Notes: generated from the sequence alone by a model not told the origin. Counted from the stretch's first letter, positions 1 through 12,142 are shown. The stretch is 64,000 bases of DNA from Pogonophryne albipinna (GCA_028583405.1 CM053256.1:3776424-3840423); one strand, 5' to 3'. Program-made: numbers and translations.

Positions 1-3000
1 AAAAAGCTGGAAATTAAGTTGGTCGTGAAATGTTCCAGACTGAACTTTTACTTCAAAAGGAACTTCTGAAACACAGAGGAAGACAGATACGCCCGTCACA
101 GAGAACTTTGAAAAATAGGCCTTGTGAATGCGAAGCAGAAAATTGAGGTGAAGAGATATAGGGAGGAAGCTGGCAGCTCAGATAGAGGATAAGAGGTCAA
201 AAACACAAATGGGACAAATAAGTGCTGTGCTGTTAACACAATCTGACACCTGTACAGAAAGGCTAATCCTTGTTCAACATGGTTGCTTTTTTTTCTCTGG
301 ACACAGGCATCTCAAAGGGTCTGAAGGTTTTCAGCTAGTTGTTTGAAAAGGATTATAATGACTGGAAACACGGTACCACTAAAACCTCCCCTGTCTTGTT
401 GTTCTGATTTGAGTCTGTGCCATCCTCCTGTATGGCAGTGTGAAACCTGGCTGCTCTCTTCAAGGCTTGCTCAAATGTTAACAACTCCAACTGCTTGACA
501 CAGCCTTAACCTCCACACCCATGGGTCTACTCAAGGTTTTAATACACCTTTCAACTGGAAAAAAGTGTATTTCCAAAGGCAGCAGGATAGTTCACAGGAG
601 CTGTTAACCATTGACCTTCTGGCTAATAGTGCCTGTTAGCAGATTGACATGTCTAACCCAACTACACACAACAAATCAGTCAAAAAACAAGGCAAAGGAC
701 GCAGCTGAAAGCTCCAGCCACAACAGCTTCATTTTAGTGGAGACGCTAGGAAAACAGATGCAGCCACATATAAAAATATCTCTTATAATGAAGTGCTGAA
801 ATGAAGTAGAAGACTATTTGTCAAAAGACCCAGGATTGATTGGGTCTGTCTAGACGAACCTGAAAAAAAAATACTCAGAATGCCCACATTGTGCTAAGCC
901 TTCCAGCATTTTAACCCTTACTTACAAGAGAAAAAGATGAATGGCTCTATGTGCAAACAGTTGCATAAATAAAATTGCAACCTAAGTCATTAAGCTGCTC
1001 CAGGAAACATTGCTTCAGTGTAGTAAAACATTACAAGATATAAGAACAAATGACAGAGATACCCATTAGCAAGCAGTCGGCATTCATTCATGTAACAGAT
1101 ACGTATTTAATGAGATCACACTACATGGCTGCTATGCGCTCAAGAATAAGGACTCAGAGTAGAAGCAAATGGGTGTTCATATCAGAGAGCCTTTAATTAG
1201 AGCTGAGTGGAAAACATCTAGAGTACCAGGAAGAAAGCTTGCTCAGCGGGGACTTGGGTTGGGTGGGAGCTTCAGAGAGGGGATGAAACGTATCAAGAAA
1301 CAATTGGGTTGGAAAGAAGAAGAAAGTGACTCAATAATTGCGAACAAGTTGGAAAAGGCCACACTGCTGTTGGAGGAGGTGGAGGTGTAACCCAACAAAG
1401 AGTCTGAGGCCTGTTGAAGGGAGAACTTTGGTACAATCGGTAATTAAAGGTGATAAAAGCAGACTCTTCTAAGTGATGATTGTAGTAGAAGAAGGTACGG
1501 GGTGTGAATAGACTGAGGAATGGAGGCACAAAGGTGGCGGGGTGGTGACAGGTGGCAGGTCGGCAATGTGTTGTGGTAATTGGTTGGCAGGCAGCTGGGC
1601 TAAACCTATTCCTGCACTTTGTGGCAGTTTGGGGAGTTAGTAAGTGTGTGTGATGCAAAAGTGAGAGAGAATTGATCATTAGATTTGTTCATTCCTGTGG
1701 AAAGACTTGAGGAAACCAAGGGTCAGAAGAACTGGGCTTGTCTAGGTTCGATCAAGGGAGAACAAAGGTAAACAACGGAGACATGGAGCAACACAGAAAG
1801 AGAAAAAGTATAGAGGCAGTGTGAAGATAAAACGTAGGGAGAGAAACAAGCTGTAACACAGACGAAAAGAGAAACACAGACTCATGGGAGGATTAGGAGC
1901 CGAATGCAGTGGTGAAAAAAAAAAAAAAAAAAAACTCCTACAGAGGCCGGCCAGAGGCATCTTCAAAGTTTGGGAGCCGATCACAGAATTTCAAGTTAGC
2001 CAGAAAGATTTCAGCTAACTCACTCTGAATGCTGGTCTACTGGGAAAAAGATATGTCTTTCCATTGAGGAGGGTCAGACAGCAGAGTTGCATTATGTAGT
2101 TGCAGAAATGGTATGTCTAAGTTCAATCCTTCCTGTCCAAATTATAACTCTCAATAGTGGCTTCTTACATTTCTTTAACAGGTAAGGCGGAAAGGTTGTT
2201 GAGAATTCTTACTTTTTCCCAGAGGGGCCGGGGATTCAGAGTGCAGTAGCAGAGCTCACTGAGTGATGCATATTGAGGTAAAAGTCCATGATGGAAAATC
2301 TCTCTTCAATATCTCAGGCCACTTGGCTCAGCAGTCATTGCTCAATCTGCAATGCTTACATCAACTGTCAGAGAGCAACATTATCAAGTATCCAAAATGT
2401 CTGCCTTAGTACAATGTTTGAGTTCAACCTTCACAAACAGCATCCACTCTCCTACACACTCACATAGTACACACACTTTACCGTGCGAGCAGGCTGATAA
2501 GCGTGCAAACCTGTAAATCCACCGGGATCAAGTGGAGGAGAAATGCTGTGAAGGAAATGCCTTTAAACATTTGTGTATGTCTTCGTTTAATGTAAAAACT
2601 TTCTAAAAGTCATGCATGCTATGGGATTACGCTTGGATATGTCAATCACAATCTGTTTGTGAAGTGAAGGCTGAAAGAGAGCTACAGAAAATAAGTCTCC
2701 ACACTAGAAGGAAGGGTAAAGGGACGACAAAGTGTAAACTGAACAAAAATAAAACAGGAAGGTGAAGGAAAGAGACACTGCGAACGTAACCTAAAGCAAC
2801 CTAAAGCAACGTCATTGTGAAAGAGAAAAACGTATATTTGTCGCAGTCACATTGTAAATCTCTCCAGAGAGGAAGTGAGGTGAAGGGAGAGGAGAGGATA
2901 GCGATGAAGAGAGCCATTAATATTGCACAAAGTCAAGCAAGACTTAGGTGTGAAAATGGCCTTCAGTTTGCTTACCAGTACTACTGCCAAGCTATCAACC

Positions 3001-6000
3001 TATTCCCTTGAGGAAAAATTCTCCAAAACACAGACAGACACGCACATTCAGAGAAAGTGAAAACATTTCTTGCAGTAGATAATCAAGTTGCTGTTGCATA
3101 GTGCTGCATGTGTAATGTTGTTTCCCATGCTTAGGGTTATAAGTCAGGACTAAAGGATTATCAAGCAGTTACATAGCCTTGGTCACTACGCTGTCAAGAT
3201 TATTGGTGAGACATTGATAAATCTTCCATGTAACCAGCCGAAAAGCGAGCAGAATAATTATACAAGCCAAGAGGAAAGAGGGAAAAGGACTTCAAGGATT
3301 TTCAATGGGAGAGAAAGACAGAAAGCAAACACACTGGAATAAATGAGCAAGCTGCCTGTCTCCAAGCACCCTTGACCTACATGTCATGCCATGAGGCTGA
3401 AACACAAAGACCACCCCCGATTTGCATGGCGATATATTTTGGCAGCAGATGCTTTTATGTCAATCAAGCTTCCTCGATGAATTTCAACTAACTAATTTAA
3501 TTGAATGAGAAGCGCCAGCCAGGAAGACGAGTAAACATAAAGCACAAGAGAGATGTAATTTAAAGACTTGAAAGAAAGAAAGAGGGAATAATTGTTCACC
3601 ATTGAGACTTTACTCTCAACTAGCATGCATCTCCCTTCCCAAAACTGCCCCCCACCCTGTAGACATCCTCTTGAACCCCAACTCTTTAACTCCACCTCCC
3701 CCAACCGCCAACCAAGTCCTCCAACCCGTCCGCCCCCTGGAGGCCGCTCATACTTCCTGTAAGATTCCTCTTTTCAGTGCCAGAAACAGGAGCTTGTTGC
3801 CATAGAAACAGCCTTGTATAGGAGGGGAGGGGGGAAAAAATCTCTGCCGCATTGCTTGACTTGGATGAGTGTTTTGTATGAGTGTTTTGTATGTGTGCTT
3901 GCGTGCGTGTGTGTGTGTAAATGTGTGTGTTTGTCTGATAGAGACCTTATGAATGAGTTTGTAATCAGGCACTTGTGGAAAGGAGATGCTATATGTTTTT
4001 GGTTGCATGTTTGAGAAGGTAGAGAGAAAAGAAATGAAGATGGGAAAATAAACTGTGTGCCCTTATTAATTTAGTTTCAATCTTAAATTAGAGTGAAACC
4101 TCCACTGTCCATCATCATACTTAGCATGTTGTTAATGTGGCTGTGCACCCATGGACATATAAATGTATGTAACTGATCCCATTTCCTTTCCATTAATGTA
4201 TATCATTAATGTAAATGAGATTGAGGTTTGATTGGTGACGTTTCCTTACATTTTCTACATGCCAGGCTCATTACGCAACATGGCCCGTTTAAAGCCTCTC
4301 AGCCAATCCCAGGATTGCTTTGTTGGAATTGAATCGGTTCGATTTGCTTCTGGATCCCAGAGAACTTAACAGCCTTCACTGTTGGCCCCTTCCCCCCACT
4401 CCACTCGCTCAGCCCCTCCGTCGACGAAGGTGACATATTGTATTAGACCATCAGAGGAAGGTTACGGAGCCTTGCTGCGCCCCCAATTCTCATTCAGACC
4501 CAGCCTCGGCCTCCTTCGCCTTCCCAGCCACTCAGCAGCCTAGCAGCCCCACTCCTCTATTGATCCCACAATCTCATCAAGCATGTTTCCTTGAAGATGC
4601 AATTTCCACCACATCAACACACGGGGCCGGAGCACTTTGTTCCAGCCGCACCCGCCGTGTCATTGATCTAGTTCGCCTCTTGCTCGATGGCTCACCATCC
4701 TCTTTTCCCTGTTTCGCCATCATTGCACTTTTGCCAACGTCGCTTCCAGCTCCAAGCCACCACCCCACACAAAAACAACACACTCTCCACCCTCCTACGC
4801 CCCGCACCGCTCCACCCTCCCTCGACATCACGAACATCCATGCGCTGTTCCCTTTTCCATCGGTCCCTGCGGTTTTGACTGAATGGGGTTTAGAGCGGTG
4901 AACCGTAGCGGCCCTACAGGCACGCACACACAATGCTTACAAACACACACAAAATGCACGTGCAAACACACACCACATAGAGAGGTATACACACGAGGGC
5001 AGGCATATGCCCCTCATCAAAGCTGTGGCAGCAAAGGCCATGAGGGACTCAATGGGTATCCTGGTTGAGAAAAAGAGAACAAATCCTCTACTGAAAACTG
5101 TGTCACACTCACTCAAACCTTTACACAAACCCAGCGACTCTCACCTATTTATACTGTACTGTAGACAATCACCAACGTAATCCTCCTCTGTATATTTGCT
5201 CACCCATATTCCCTTTTATTTCTCTTTGTTTCAACCATTTCTACACACTCTTTAGTACACCCACACATATCAGTGAACAGAAATATCCATGCATATACAC
5301 AAATCCACACAGAAACCTCAACTGTTTGCCTTCAGCGGTGAGGTCATGGCGGTCTAAGTCTACACCTCAGGGCCTCCGAGACCTCATCCAATTCCTGCCT
5401 CCTCCTACTCTTTCTCCCATTTCTCCTCCTCCTCCCCTCTCGGCCCTCTGTAATCCGCTTCTATTTCTCTTAATGTAATCTTGTCGCAAGCGCGTTTCAG
5501 ATATGACTAACACATCCTCCCGACCATTCCCCCTTTCTTCCGCTCCTTTCTCGCCTTCTTCCTTTAATTACAGAGGCAATCATATTTACCAATTTCCCCC
5601 ACTTGTTTATCCCTCCCCGAAAGTGTTTGAATATTGAAATTGCAAAATGTATTTGTCTTCACAGCTCTACATTCTTGGAGAAAAAAGAAAATGTAAGACG
5701 GAATGGTCGGGAATTTAATTGAGTGGGTCAGCGGCTTTGGGATGAATGATTAAATAAGCAACAAACGTCGCTGACATGCAGGCGGTGGCACTGGCAAAAA
5801 TGTGATTAAAAACACCATACGCTCGTTCTTCCTCCTCACACTGCTCGTCGCCTCCCTTTCCCTTCCACTGCTTCTCACCTCATCCCCCATATTGGATGTC
5901 AAAACTGTCTGTCACAGTTCTTTTTAGCAGGCAGACAAGACACAGACTGTGCTGCGACTGGCCTTTGAGGCACTCTAATGTCAGTGTTTATTTTCCAGGG

Positions 6001-6493
6001 CCCACAATTATTCTACTAGATTTCTTACGACAGTGTCACCTTGAGTTATGCCATGAAAACGGGGTTGGACAACATGGAAGCAGGTGAGAACTCAAATACA
6101 TTCTGAATATTTTTAGGTACGCACAAGACACTTAAGTGAACGCCTGTCTTCATGATTTACCTACTGCCGTTGGATGCCTCCTAACTAATACCGCAAAACT
6201 CAGAACAAGACAACGGTGATCTAGCTTTTCTACGGCTCACATATCTGCAGATTTTATAGCCTCTGACATTGTTTTTCCTGCAGAATACAAAACATTGGAA
6301 CCAATTATCACATCACTGTCATGCACTGGAGGACTGGCGAAGTACCTGCTATGGTTTGAAAGAGTAGTAACTGAAAGATGGTTCATTGAAAGTTTAAATA
6401 TGATGACTGTAACTATGATGAGCTGGAGTCACGAAGCAGCAGGTTGCGTCCACTCTTTAAATTGAGAATCATCGGCCATACCATGACGCAGTG
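1..6493. other. non-coding stretch, likely intronic, no gene seen
   Basis: No exon, RNA gene or recognisable transposon is visible on either strand. The content is ordinary AT-rich vertebrate non-coding DNA. It has a purine-rich tract around 1770-1930 ending in a run of A, a short degenerate (TG)n near 3900-3930, and C/T-rich sequence around 4380-4560 and 5390-5590. The open frames here have no domain signature and cross low-complexity sequence. If the minus-strand exon at 55.6 kb is a first exon, this would be part of its long first intron; that is inference. Confidence 0.55.
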
Positions 6494-6496
6494 TAA

Positions 6497-6540
6497 CCCC
6501 CAGTTTCCACCGGGTCCGTCTGCGCCGCGCTGCGCCGCGG
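6497..6540 (+). repeat. left terminal inverted repeat of the Harbinger-like element
   Basis: About 43-44 bp match the complement of 7243-7286 without mismatch, starting CCCCCAGTTTCC and ending in alternating GCGC-rich sequence. Such exact arms suggest fairly recent activity or a strong constraint. Confidence 0.85.
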
Positions 6541-6799
6541 TTTTGGTCCGACCTCCTCTAGCGCCATAACCCACCGGACGCGTCCCAGAAGCGTTTCAGA
6601 AGCGTAGCGTCGTGCGTGCAGGCTCGCAGTTTTGTTATTGATTCGGGCATCCTGGACATTTGTACTTCTACAAGAAAGTAAGTAGGCTACGTAGTTAAAT
6701 GTTTTATTTTTGTGTCTGTTTAAATTGTGTTTATTGAATGGCTCTGCACTGTACCTACAAGTATTAATTAACTTTAAAACATTAATATGTAGTTGTTAC

Positions 6800-6932
6800 C
6801 TTCCACTCCACAAACTGCAGCGACTAAAAACCAGGCCTTGTCCTTTCTGATGTTGTCCTTGTAGTAAGCATTGGTTACATCATATAAAATAGTGTGTTTT
6901 TCCACTTCCATGATGAAAACCTCGTCGTCCAT
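6800..6932 (-). CDS. MADF/Myb-like first exon of the Harbinger-type second ORF (partial)
   Basis: Reading leftward from an ATG at 6932 gives about 44 codons opening MDDEVFIMEVEKH, followed by LYDVTNAYYKDN and KDKAWFLVAAV. The acidic start, the YDVTNAYYKD block and the later Trp match the MADF (Myb/SANT-like in Adf1) fold found in the DNA-binding protein of PIF/Harbinger transposons. The frame is open until a consensus donor, GAAG/GTAAC, with the intron GT at 6799-6798. Reading through the donor reaches a stop about 8 codons later. The remaining exons and the transposase are missing, so this is a relic or a stand-alone first exon. The domain is assigned by eye and needs a profile search. Confidence 0.55.
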
Positions 6933-7242
6933 TGTGCGTATCGTAGTGGAGGTGTTGTGATGAAGGAGGGGGGTCTGCTAAATTAGTATATGTGGGGGAT
7001 GGGCCTGGCCCGGATGCTCACCTTTCGACTTCCTGCGAGGGGGGGGGGCTGCCTGCCCGACCATACCTTACGGCTGCGCCGCGGCAAAAATAGGATTCAT
7101 CCTAATTTTAGAGAAGCGCTGCGCTGAGCCGCTTCTGGGACGCTTCTGGGACGCGTCTGAGCCGTAACGCGGTGCGTGTGGTGGAATAGCACCCATTGAC
7201 TCGAGTGGCCGCGATCCTTACGACCGCGGCGGCGCAGCCGTA

Positions 7243-7286
7243 ACGCGGCGCAGCGCGGCGCAGACGGACCCGGTGGAAACTGGGGG
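7243..7286 (-). repeat. right terminal inverted repeat of the Harbinger-like element
   Basis: This is the complement of the left terminal repeat and ends in GGAAACTGGGGG directly before the TAA duplication. The neighbouring hAT element starts only 37 bp further right. Confidence 0.85.
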
Positions 7287-7723
7287 TAACTGGACCATCA
7301 TCAAAGACTGTCACTGTTGTCTAGGGGTGTAACGGTTCACAGAAGTCACGGTTCGGTACGGGTTCGGTACAACAAGGAAAAGCAAAAAAAAGTCCCAAAT
7401 GCATAATTTTTTTGCTGTTATTTATTTTTAACAGTAGTGAAAGTTTTGGTATGAAAATAAGGAACTCTAACATTTGGAATAATTAACTGTATTACACAGT
7501 TAAAAACAAACCACAAACAGTAACACTCAGATGCCCATATTATTTATAATGGCTGATGTCAAACAAAAAGGTTAAATAAGCTGTACAACTAAAAAGAATG
7601 TCTTGAACATATTAAAATAAATAATAAGAAAATAAAATCTGGACCTTTAGGAGCAATGTCTAACATGTGTAATTAACTTGTGAGTGTGTGAGGCCATTAT
7701 GCCTAAATAAAGGTACTCAAGCT

Positions 7724-7855
7724 TTACTCTATTTTCAAGTTTTTCTTCAAAAAGATGAGTTTGTCTACGTTGTCAGTAGTGAGGGAAGATGTGTTGGCGG
7801 TAACTATGTCACCTGCCGTCGAGAAAACCCTCTCGCTGGGGACTGAGACTGACTC
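7724..7855 (-). pseudogene. hAT transposase C-terminal dimerisation (hATC) fragment
   Basis: The minus strand reads SVPSERVFSTAGDIV followed by TTDNVDKLIFLKKNL and a stop at 7724. PSERVFSTAG and the D-x(2)-LIFLKKN block are hallmarks of the hAT dimerisation domain at the extreme C-terminus. It lies directly after the BED fragment but in a different frame, so no fused protein would be read without a frameshift. This placement defines the internal deletion breakpoint to within a few bases near 7855. Confidence 0.85.
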
Positions 7856-8057
7856 GGATGTGATTGAGCATGTTTGACGTGTTACCACTAGCATACCGCA
7901 CCGCTGTCGAACAACGCCGACACACCGTCCTCGTCCGATCCACAACTCGCACCCCATCATTGTTGTAGCCCACAGGGAACCCGAAATGTTCCCACACAGC
8001 TGATTTAAAAGAAGCAGGTGGGTCTTCTAGCTCCTGTGTGTTGTGTGAACTCGCCAT
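7856..8057 (-). pseudogene. BED zinc-finger N-terminus of hAT transposase (truncated)
   Basis: The frame begins MASSHNTQELEDPP at 8057; a further in-frame ATG lies upstream at 8120. It contains the BED-finger signature: SAVWEHFGF, then TVCRRCSTAV with the paired cysteines, then SGNTSNMLNHI with the first histidine. The second metal-binding histidine should follow directly but is lost, because the sequence jumps into the transposase C-terminus in another frame at about 7855. BED fingers bind the transposon ends in hAT transposases. The fragment cannot act as a transposase; whether it is expressed is unknown. Confidence 0.75.
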
Positions 8058-8319
8058 AGCTACTAACTGTTCTTCTTCATATATTGTGTTCGTTTGTTGT
8101 GTTTTGTTCTTGTTCTTCATTTGTTATTTACGGGCGGCTGGATTTTAGGCGCAATACCGCCCCCTGGATTATATATAGTGTAATACTGCCCTGAGTGACA
8201 GACTTTTTTCCCACTCGTAAAAAAAGGCGTATTCGCCGTGTGACTGCATGTGCCGAACCGTGACGTCCGAACCGTGACGGTACGGGACGAATACGGATAC
8301 CGTTACACCCCGTTGTCAC

Positions 8320-9765
8320 ATTTGCTAATCAGCACAGATCTCCTCCGGAAGCCGGGCTGATTACCCTGTAGGGCGTAATGACATTTCTTAGTGTAATTAT
8401 TCACGTGTTGAGCGCCTTTTTCGCAGTCGATGTGAATCATGCAAAACGTACATACTTTCGAAAAAGACGCCTTGTGACTACTTTTCCCAGCTTGTGTTCC
8501 ATTTACATTCAATTACTTGATGGTAGGATTCACACATAAGTGGGCTTTGTTTCCAAGAATACATCGACCTTGTTTCTCCTTGCTTATGAAACAGAAATTA
8601 GAAAGCCTCCACTGTCTGACCAATCCCACCAAGTGTCTCGTTGCTGTGCTCTTGGTTTTAATCAGTAAAAGGATGGGACTTTCTGGCCTGTCTGAGGTAA
8701 TCAACATCAGGGGCCATAAAGCGATGCTAATTGAATGGTTTCCTCATTGTCATGCACAGGGGGTATCTCTCCTCACTCCCTTTCTCTCCCAATCCTTCCC
8801 TTTCCGAGCTGACTCTCCCATCCCTTTTTTCTCTTCTATGCCTCTCATACAAGTCCCTTGGAGACCCTCCATTGCCTGCGCTGGCTTTTCCCACAGACAG
8901 CTCTAAGAAAACAGGCCTTGTTTGAAGTGGATGGAGGAGCTGCTGAGAGAGTTTAGTCCCTGTTTGGATCCAAATTTGGAGGCGGGGGGGCTTAGGAAAG
9001 GCGAAGAATTGGAGGAAATGGTATAAACATTCTTAGGAGATCAACAGAGCAAATGAGGTGAACACGCACATCAGTGGGTGTGTATCGCTACGTGTCAGAC
9101 ATACAGTTACTGTGTTTTTTCATCTAGTAGAAGGTAGAAAAACACACTAGTTTGTATTGAATTTCACTTTTATTTAAAAGATTTATGAGAATGTCGATTG
9201 CAAAAGTCGGTCATGTGAGGAAATCCACTTTGGTTTAGCTGAAACTGCAAAAAATTATTGACTGTTTTAAGTGATCTTCCCTTGCAATGGCCCTTTAATA
9301 TTTAGACCCACAAGTGAATACCTATACAGACAAGCCAGAACTGTGACCGAGCATATTGGCTGCAACAAAAGACCACTGATTTCATATTCAGCTTTGCAGA
9401 TGAAGGGTTACATCATGTACCAGAGCATAATGGCACACCAGTGAGTCACATCTGAGCAAATATTGTGGGAGGATATGTTTTGCTCCAGACATAATTTGAC
9501 AAAATCATGTGGTTACATAACAAGTCCGCTTAAACTGAACAAATGGCATTGCTCACACTTAGACCACTGCCTGTTCCACATATGGAGGTGATCCCCCACT
9601 GCGAGTCTTTCCTTGAGGCTACCATGGCAGAGGGATGTCATGTGGGAAAGCATGCACGCCACTTCCAGAACCAGAGGCAGTGTTCTCCAGCGACGACTTC
9701 ACAAAGCCGAACCATCGACACAGCACCTCCGGCGTCAGAGCGGAAACCACACAGCAGAGGAGCTG

Positions 9766-9767
<2 letters not shown>
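8320..9767. other. non-coding stretch; conserved-element-like sequence at its left end
   Basis: No gene or transposon is recognised. The part at about 8320-8530 is compositionally balanced, with homeobox-type AATTA motifs and an E-box-like CACGTG, and it looks like a possible conserved non-coding element. That is only an impression without alignment. Confidence 0.35.

Positions 9768-9821
<54 letters not shown>
9768..9821 (+). repeat. (TG)n microsatellite, 54 bp
   Basis: This is an uninterrupted TG dinucleotide tract. It directly abuts the 5'-truncated end of an L2 LINE, and a short GTGTGTGT remnant lies after the LINE's A-rich tail at 12143-12150. The LINE therefore probably inserted into this tract. 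Confidence 0.97.
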
Positions 9822-9822
<1 letters not shown>

Positions 9823-12142
9823 ACACGATCTGGCGGAGGTTAAATGGCACTTCATAGCGTTAATTCCATCTGTCGATGTTGCCGTCCAATTTCTTATTGA
9901 TCACTTTTTATCGATTATTAATAGACATGCCCCCCTTAGAAAATTCAGAGTAAAGAATAGGAACACTCCATGGTTTACTAGAGAACTATCTGATCTAATT
10001 CATGATCGAAATAAGCAATGGTCCTTAGCTAGAAAGTCTAACACTAGTGATGACTGGCTTCTTTTTCGTGTCCTCAGAAATAAATGTTCAGCCCTTATTA
10101 AAAAAGCTAAAGCTGATTACTATCTGAGCTTAACTACTGATTTTAATGACCATTCTAAGTTCTGGAAAACAATTAAATCACTTCAGAACAAGAAGGTTTC
10201 TAGTTTCCCAAAAAAACTGAAGGTCAGTGATTCTTTTATTTCAGATTCAGATGGTATGGCTAATGCTTTCAATGCTCACTTCAAAAAGGCTGGTCACATT
10301 TTTAATGAGCAAAGTCATGACTCTCTAAATGGTCGTACTCACAGCCCTAGTCAAGAGATGAACTCCCCTGTTTTTGATTTAGCTTATTTCTCGGTCTCTG
10401 AAGTCTTACAGGGTTTGCACTCAATTGATCCTAAAAAGTCTGCCGGGCCTGACGGCCTCGACCCGTTCTTTTTAAAAATTGCAGCTCAGATTATTGCACA
10501 ACCAGTAACTGATATTTTTAATCTCTCCCTGTCCACTCACACACTGCCAGCTGTGTGGAAGCAAGCTCTGGTATCTCCCCTCTTGAAAGCTGGTGATCCC
10601 ACGGAGTTAAATAACTATCGTCCTATCTCAAATCTTTCTGCGTTATCAAAGATTCTTGAGTCCCTAGTTTCTACTCAGCTAAAACTTTTTTTTAATTCAC
10701 ACAACATCCTTAACCCTATGCAATCTGGATTCAGATCAAAGCACAGTACTGTGACTGCCAGTCTGAAAGTCTTAGACGATATTAAGGCTGCTTTGGATAA
10801 CAAATCTGTATGTGTTGCATTGTTTATTGACCTAGCCAAAGCATTTGACACTGTAGATCACCACATGATGTCTAATGTTATGTTGATGTCTCGTTTCGGT
10901 CATAATGCCATTTGCTGGTTTCAGAGTTATCTAACCGACCGTACTCAATGCGTCAGGTTGGGTAGTACTGTCTCTGACCCTGTCACCTTGAAGAAGGGAG
11001 TTCCACAGGGCTCTATGTTGGGGCCTTTGCTCTTTTTATTATATGTAAACAATATTTGTGATCAGATGCAATTTTCTACCTATCATATGTATGCTGATGA
11101 CACTATTGTATACTCATATGCTCCTTCTTTGGATATGGCCGTTTCCAATTTAAAATCTGATTTTATCACGCTGCAGCATGCACTTCTTGATTCCAAACTG
11201 CTTTTGAACAGTAAGAAAACCAAAGCAATGCTTTTTGCTCCCAAGTCAGCGTCCTCTTGCCTCTCCATTGACACCCTTGATGGCGTCTCTGTTGAGTTTG
11301 TCGATACCTACAATATCTTGGCTTTTGGTTGAACAGTAATCTCAACTTCAAACATCATATTGAAGTTCTAACTAAGAAATTGAAATTCACTCTTGGTTTC
11401 TTTTACAGACTTAAAAGTTGTTTTTCAACTTCATCCCGTAAAAGGTTGGTCTCTGCCTTATTCCTGTCCCAGCTGGACTACGGTGATACCATTTATTGAT
11501 GTGCCTGTCCTACTGTGTTGGCCAAACTTGACCCACTCTACCATGCTGCACTGCGTTATATATCAAATGCACCCTATAGGACTCATCATTGCAAACTGTA
11601 TAGCCTAACTGGATGGTCCTCACTTACTATGCATAGGATGCAGCATTGTTTTTTTATTAATGTATAAAGCCATTTTAGGTAAGCTTCCACTATACATATG
11701 TGCCAGATTTGCTCCAGTTTGTGACTCTTACAACCTCAGATCCAGTGCCTGGATACGGGTCCAGGGTCCTGCTGTGCGGACTGAGGCTGGGAAAAGGAGT
11801 CTTTTTTATTATGGTCCTTGGTCTTGGAATGACCTTCAATCACGCCTCAACTGACGGCACTTGTCTCAATAGCATGTTTTAAATTGAAGTTGTCTGAAGT
11901 CCTTACCACTAGCTGCTCTTGCAATAATAAGTAGTGCACCTTTCTTACTGTCCTAATGTGCACAATGTAGTGACTGCTTTTTTGTCTTTTGTTTTCTTAG
12001 TTATGTTCTCTGTATTTTATATGTTTGTGTTATGTGTAACGTTGCTGCCTTCTTGGCCAGGTCAGCATTGCAAATGAGATTCTATCTCAATGCTTTTATC
12101 TGGTTAAATAAAGGTTAAAGAAAAAAAAAAGAAAAAAAAAAA
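9822..12142 (+). mobile_element. 5'-truncated L2-clade non-LTR retrotransposon
   Basis: A reverse-transcriptase frame is followed by a 3' UTR ending in the fish L2/CR1-type tail. The tail holds a small inverted motif (GAGATTCTATCTC) and then GGTTAAATAAAGGTTAAAG and an A-rich run. The 5' part (ORF1 and most of the endonuclease) is absent, the usual outcome of incomplete target-primed reverse transcription. The insertion sits in a TG microsatellite, with GTGTGTG on both sides as a plausible target-site duplication. Clade assignment rests on the reverse-transcriptase sequence and tail as read by eye. Confidence 0.85.
9827..11854 (+). pseudogene. L2-like LINE reverse transcriptase (ORF2 remnant)
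   Basis: The frame opens in the endonuclease-to-RT linker (NTPWFTRELSDLI). It runs through the RT fingers (KSAGPDGLDPFFLK, NNYRPISNLSALSKILE), the palm with FIDLAKAFDTVDH near 10818-10860, GVPQGSMLGPLLF, and the catalytic YADD box near 11088-11100. The main frame is open to a stop at 11332. The stop follows a one-base deletion around 11310, after which homology continues in another frame. An in-frame TGA near 11498 and a further frame change near 11650 precede the last readable block ending at 11854. It therefore lacks the endonuclease and cannot move itself. Frame read-through upstream of 9827 is only microsatellite. Confidence 0.85.

Larger units (their letters stand above)
6494..7289 (-). 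mobile_element. PIF/Harbinger-like non-autonomous element with TAA target duplication
   Basis: The element runs from 6497 to 7286 and is bounded on both sides by TAA (6494-6496 and 7287-7289). The termini are perfect inverted repeats of about 43 bp beginning CCCCCAGTTTCCACCGGGTC. Inside these are further GC-rich inverted motifs (GCGTCCCAGAAGCG on the left, its complement repeated on the right). Base composition is strikingly GC/CpG-rich against the AT-rich surroundings. A 3-bp TWA duplication is typical of PIF/Harbinger, and a minus-strand exon inside resembles the MADF/Myb-like second protein of that superfamily. No transposase is present, so it would have depended on a partner. Superfamily assignment is inference from the duplication and the exon. 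Confidence 0.7.
7324..8311 (-). mobile_element. internally deleted hAT-superfamily transposon
   Basis: The terminal inverted repeats are GGGGTGTAACGGT at 7324 and its complement ending at 8311. Inside each end is a subterminal motif (CGGTTCGGTACGGG on the left; CCGAACCGTGACG twice on the right). Flanking 8-mers GTTGTCTA (7316-7323) and GTTGTCAC (8312-8319) share six of eight bases, consistent with the 8-bp hAT duplication. The minus strand carries only the two ends of a transposase: an N-terminal BED finger and the C-terminal hATC dimerisation segment. A complete hAT transposase gene is around 2 kb, so most of it, including the catalytic RNase H-like region, has been deleted. Confidence 0.85.

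Noticed and set aside
7108..7314. Arg/Ala-rich 68-codon minus-strand frame
   Set aside because: It reads through the GC-rich terminal repeat of the Harbinger-like element and has no homology signature.
9635..9826. N-terminal extension of the long reverse-transcriptase frame through the TG repeat
   Set aside because: The residues come from unique flanking DNA and a Cys-Val dinucleotide repeat; homology to the LINE starts only after the microsatellite.
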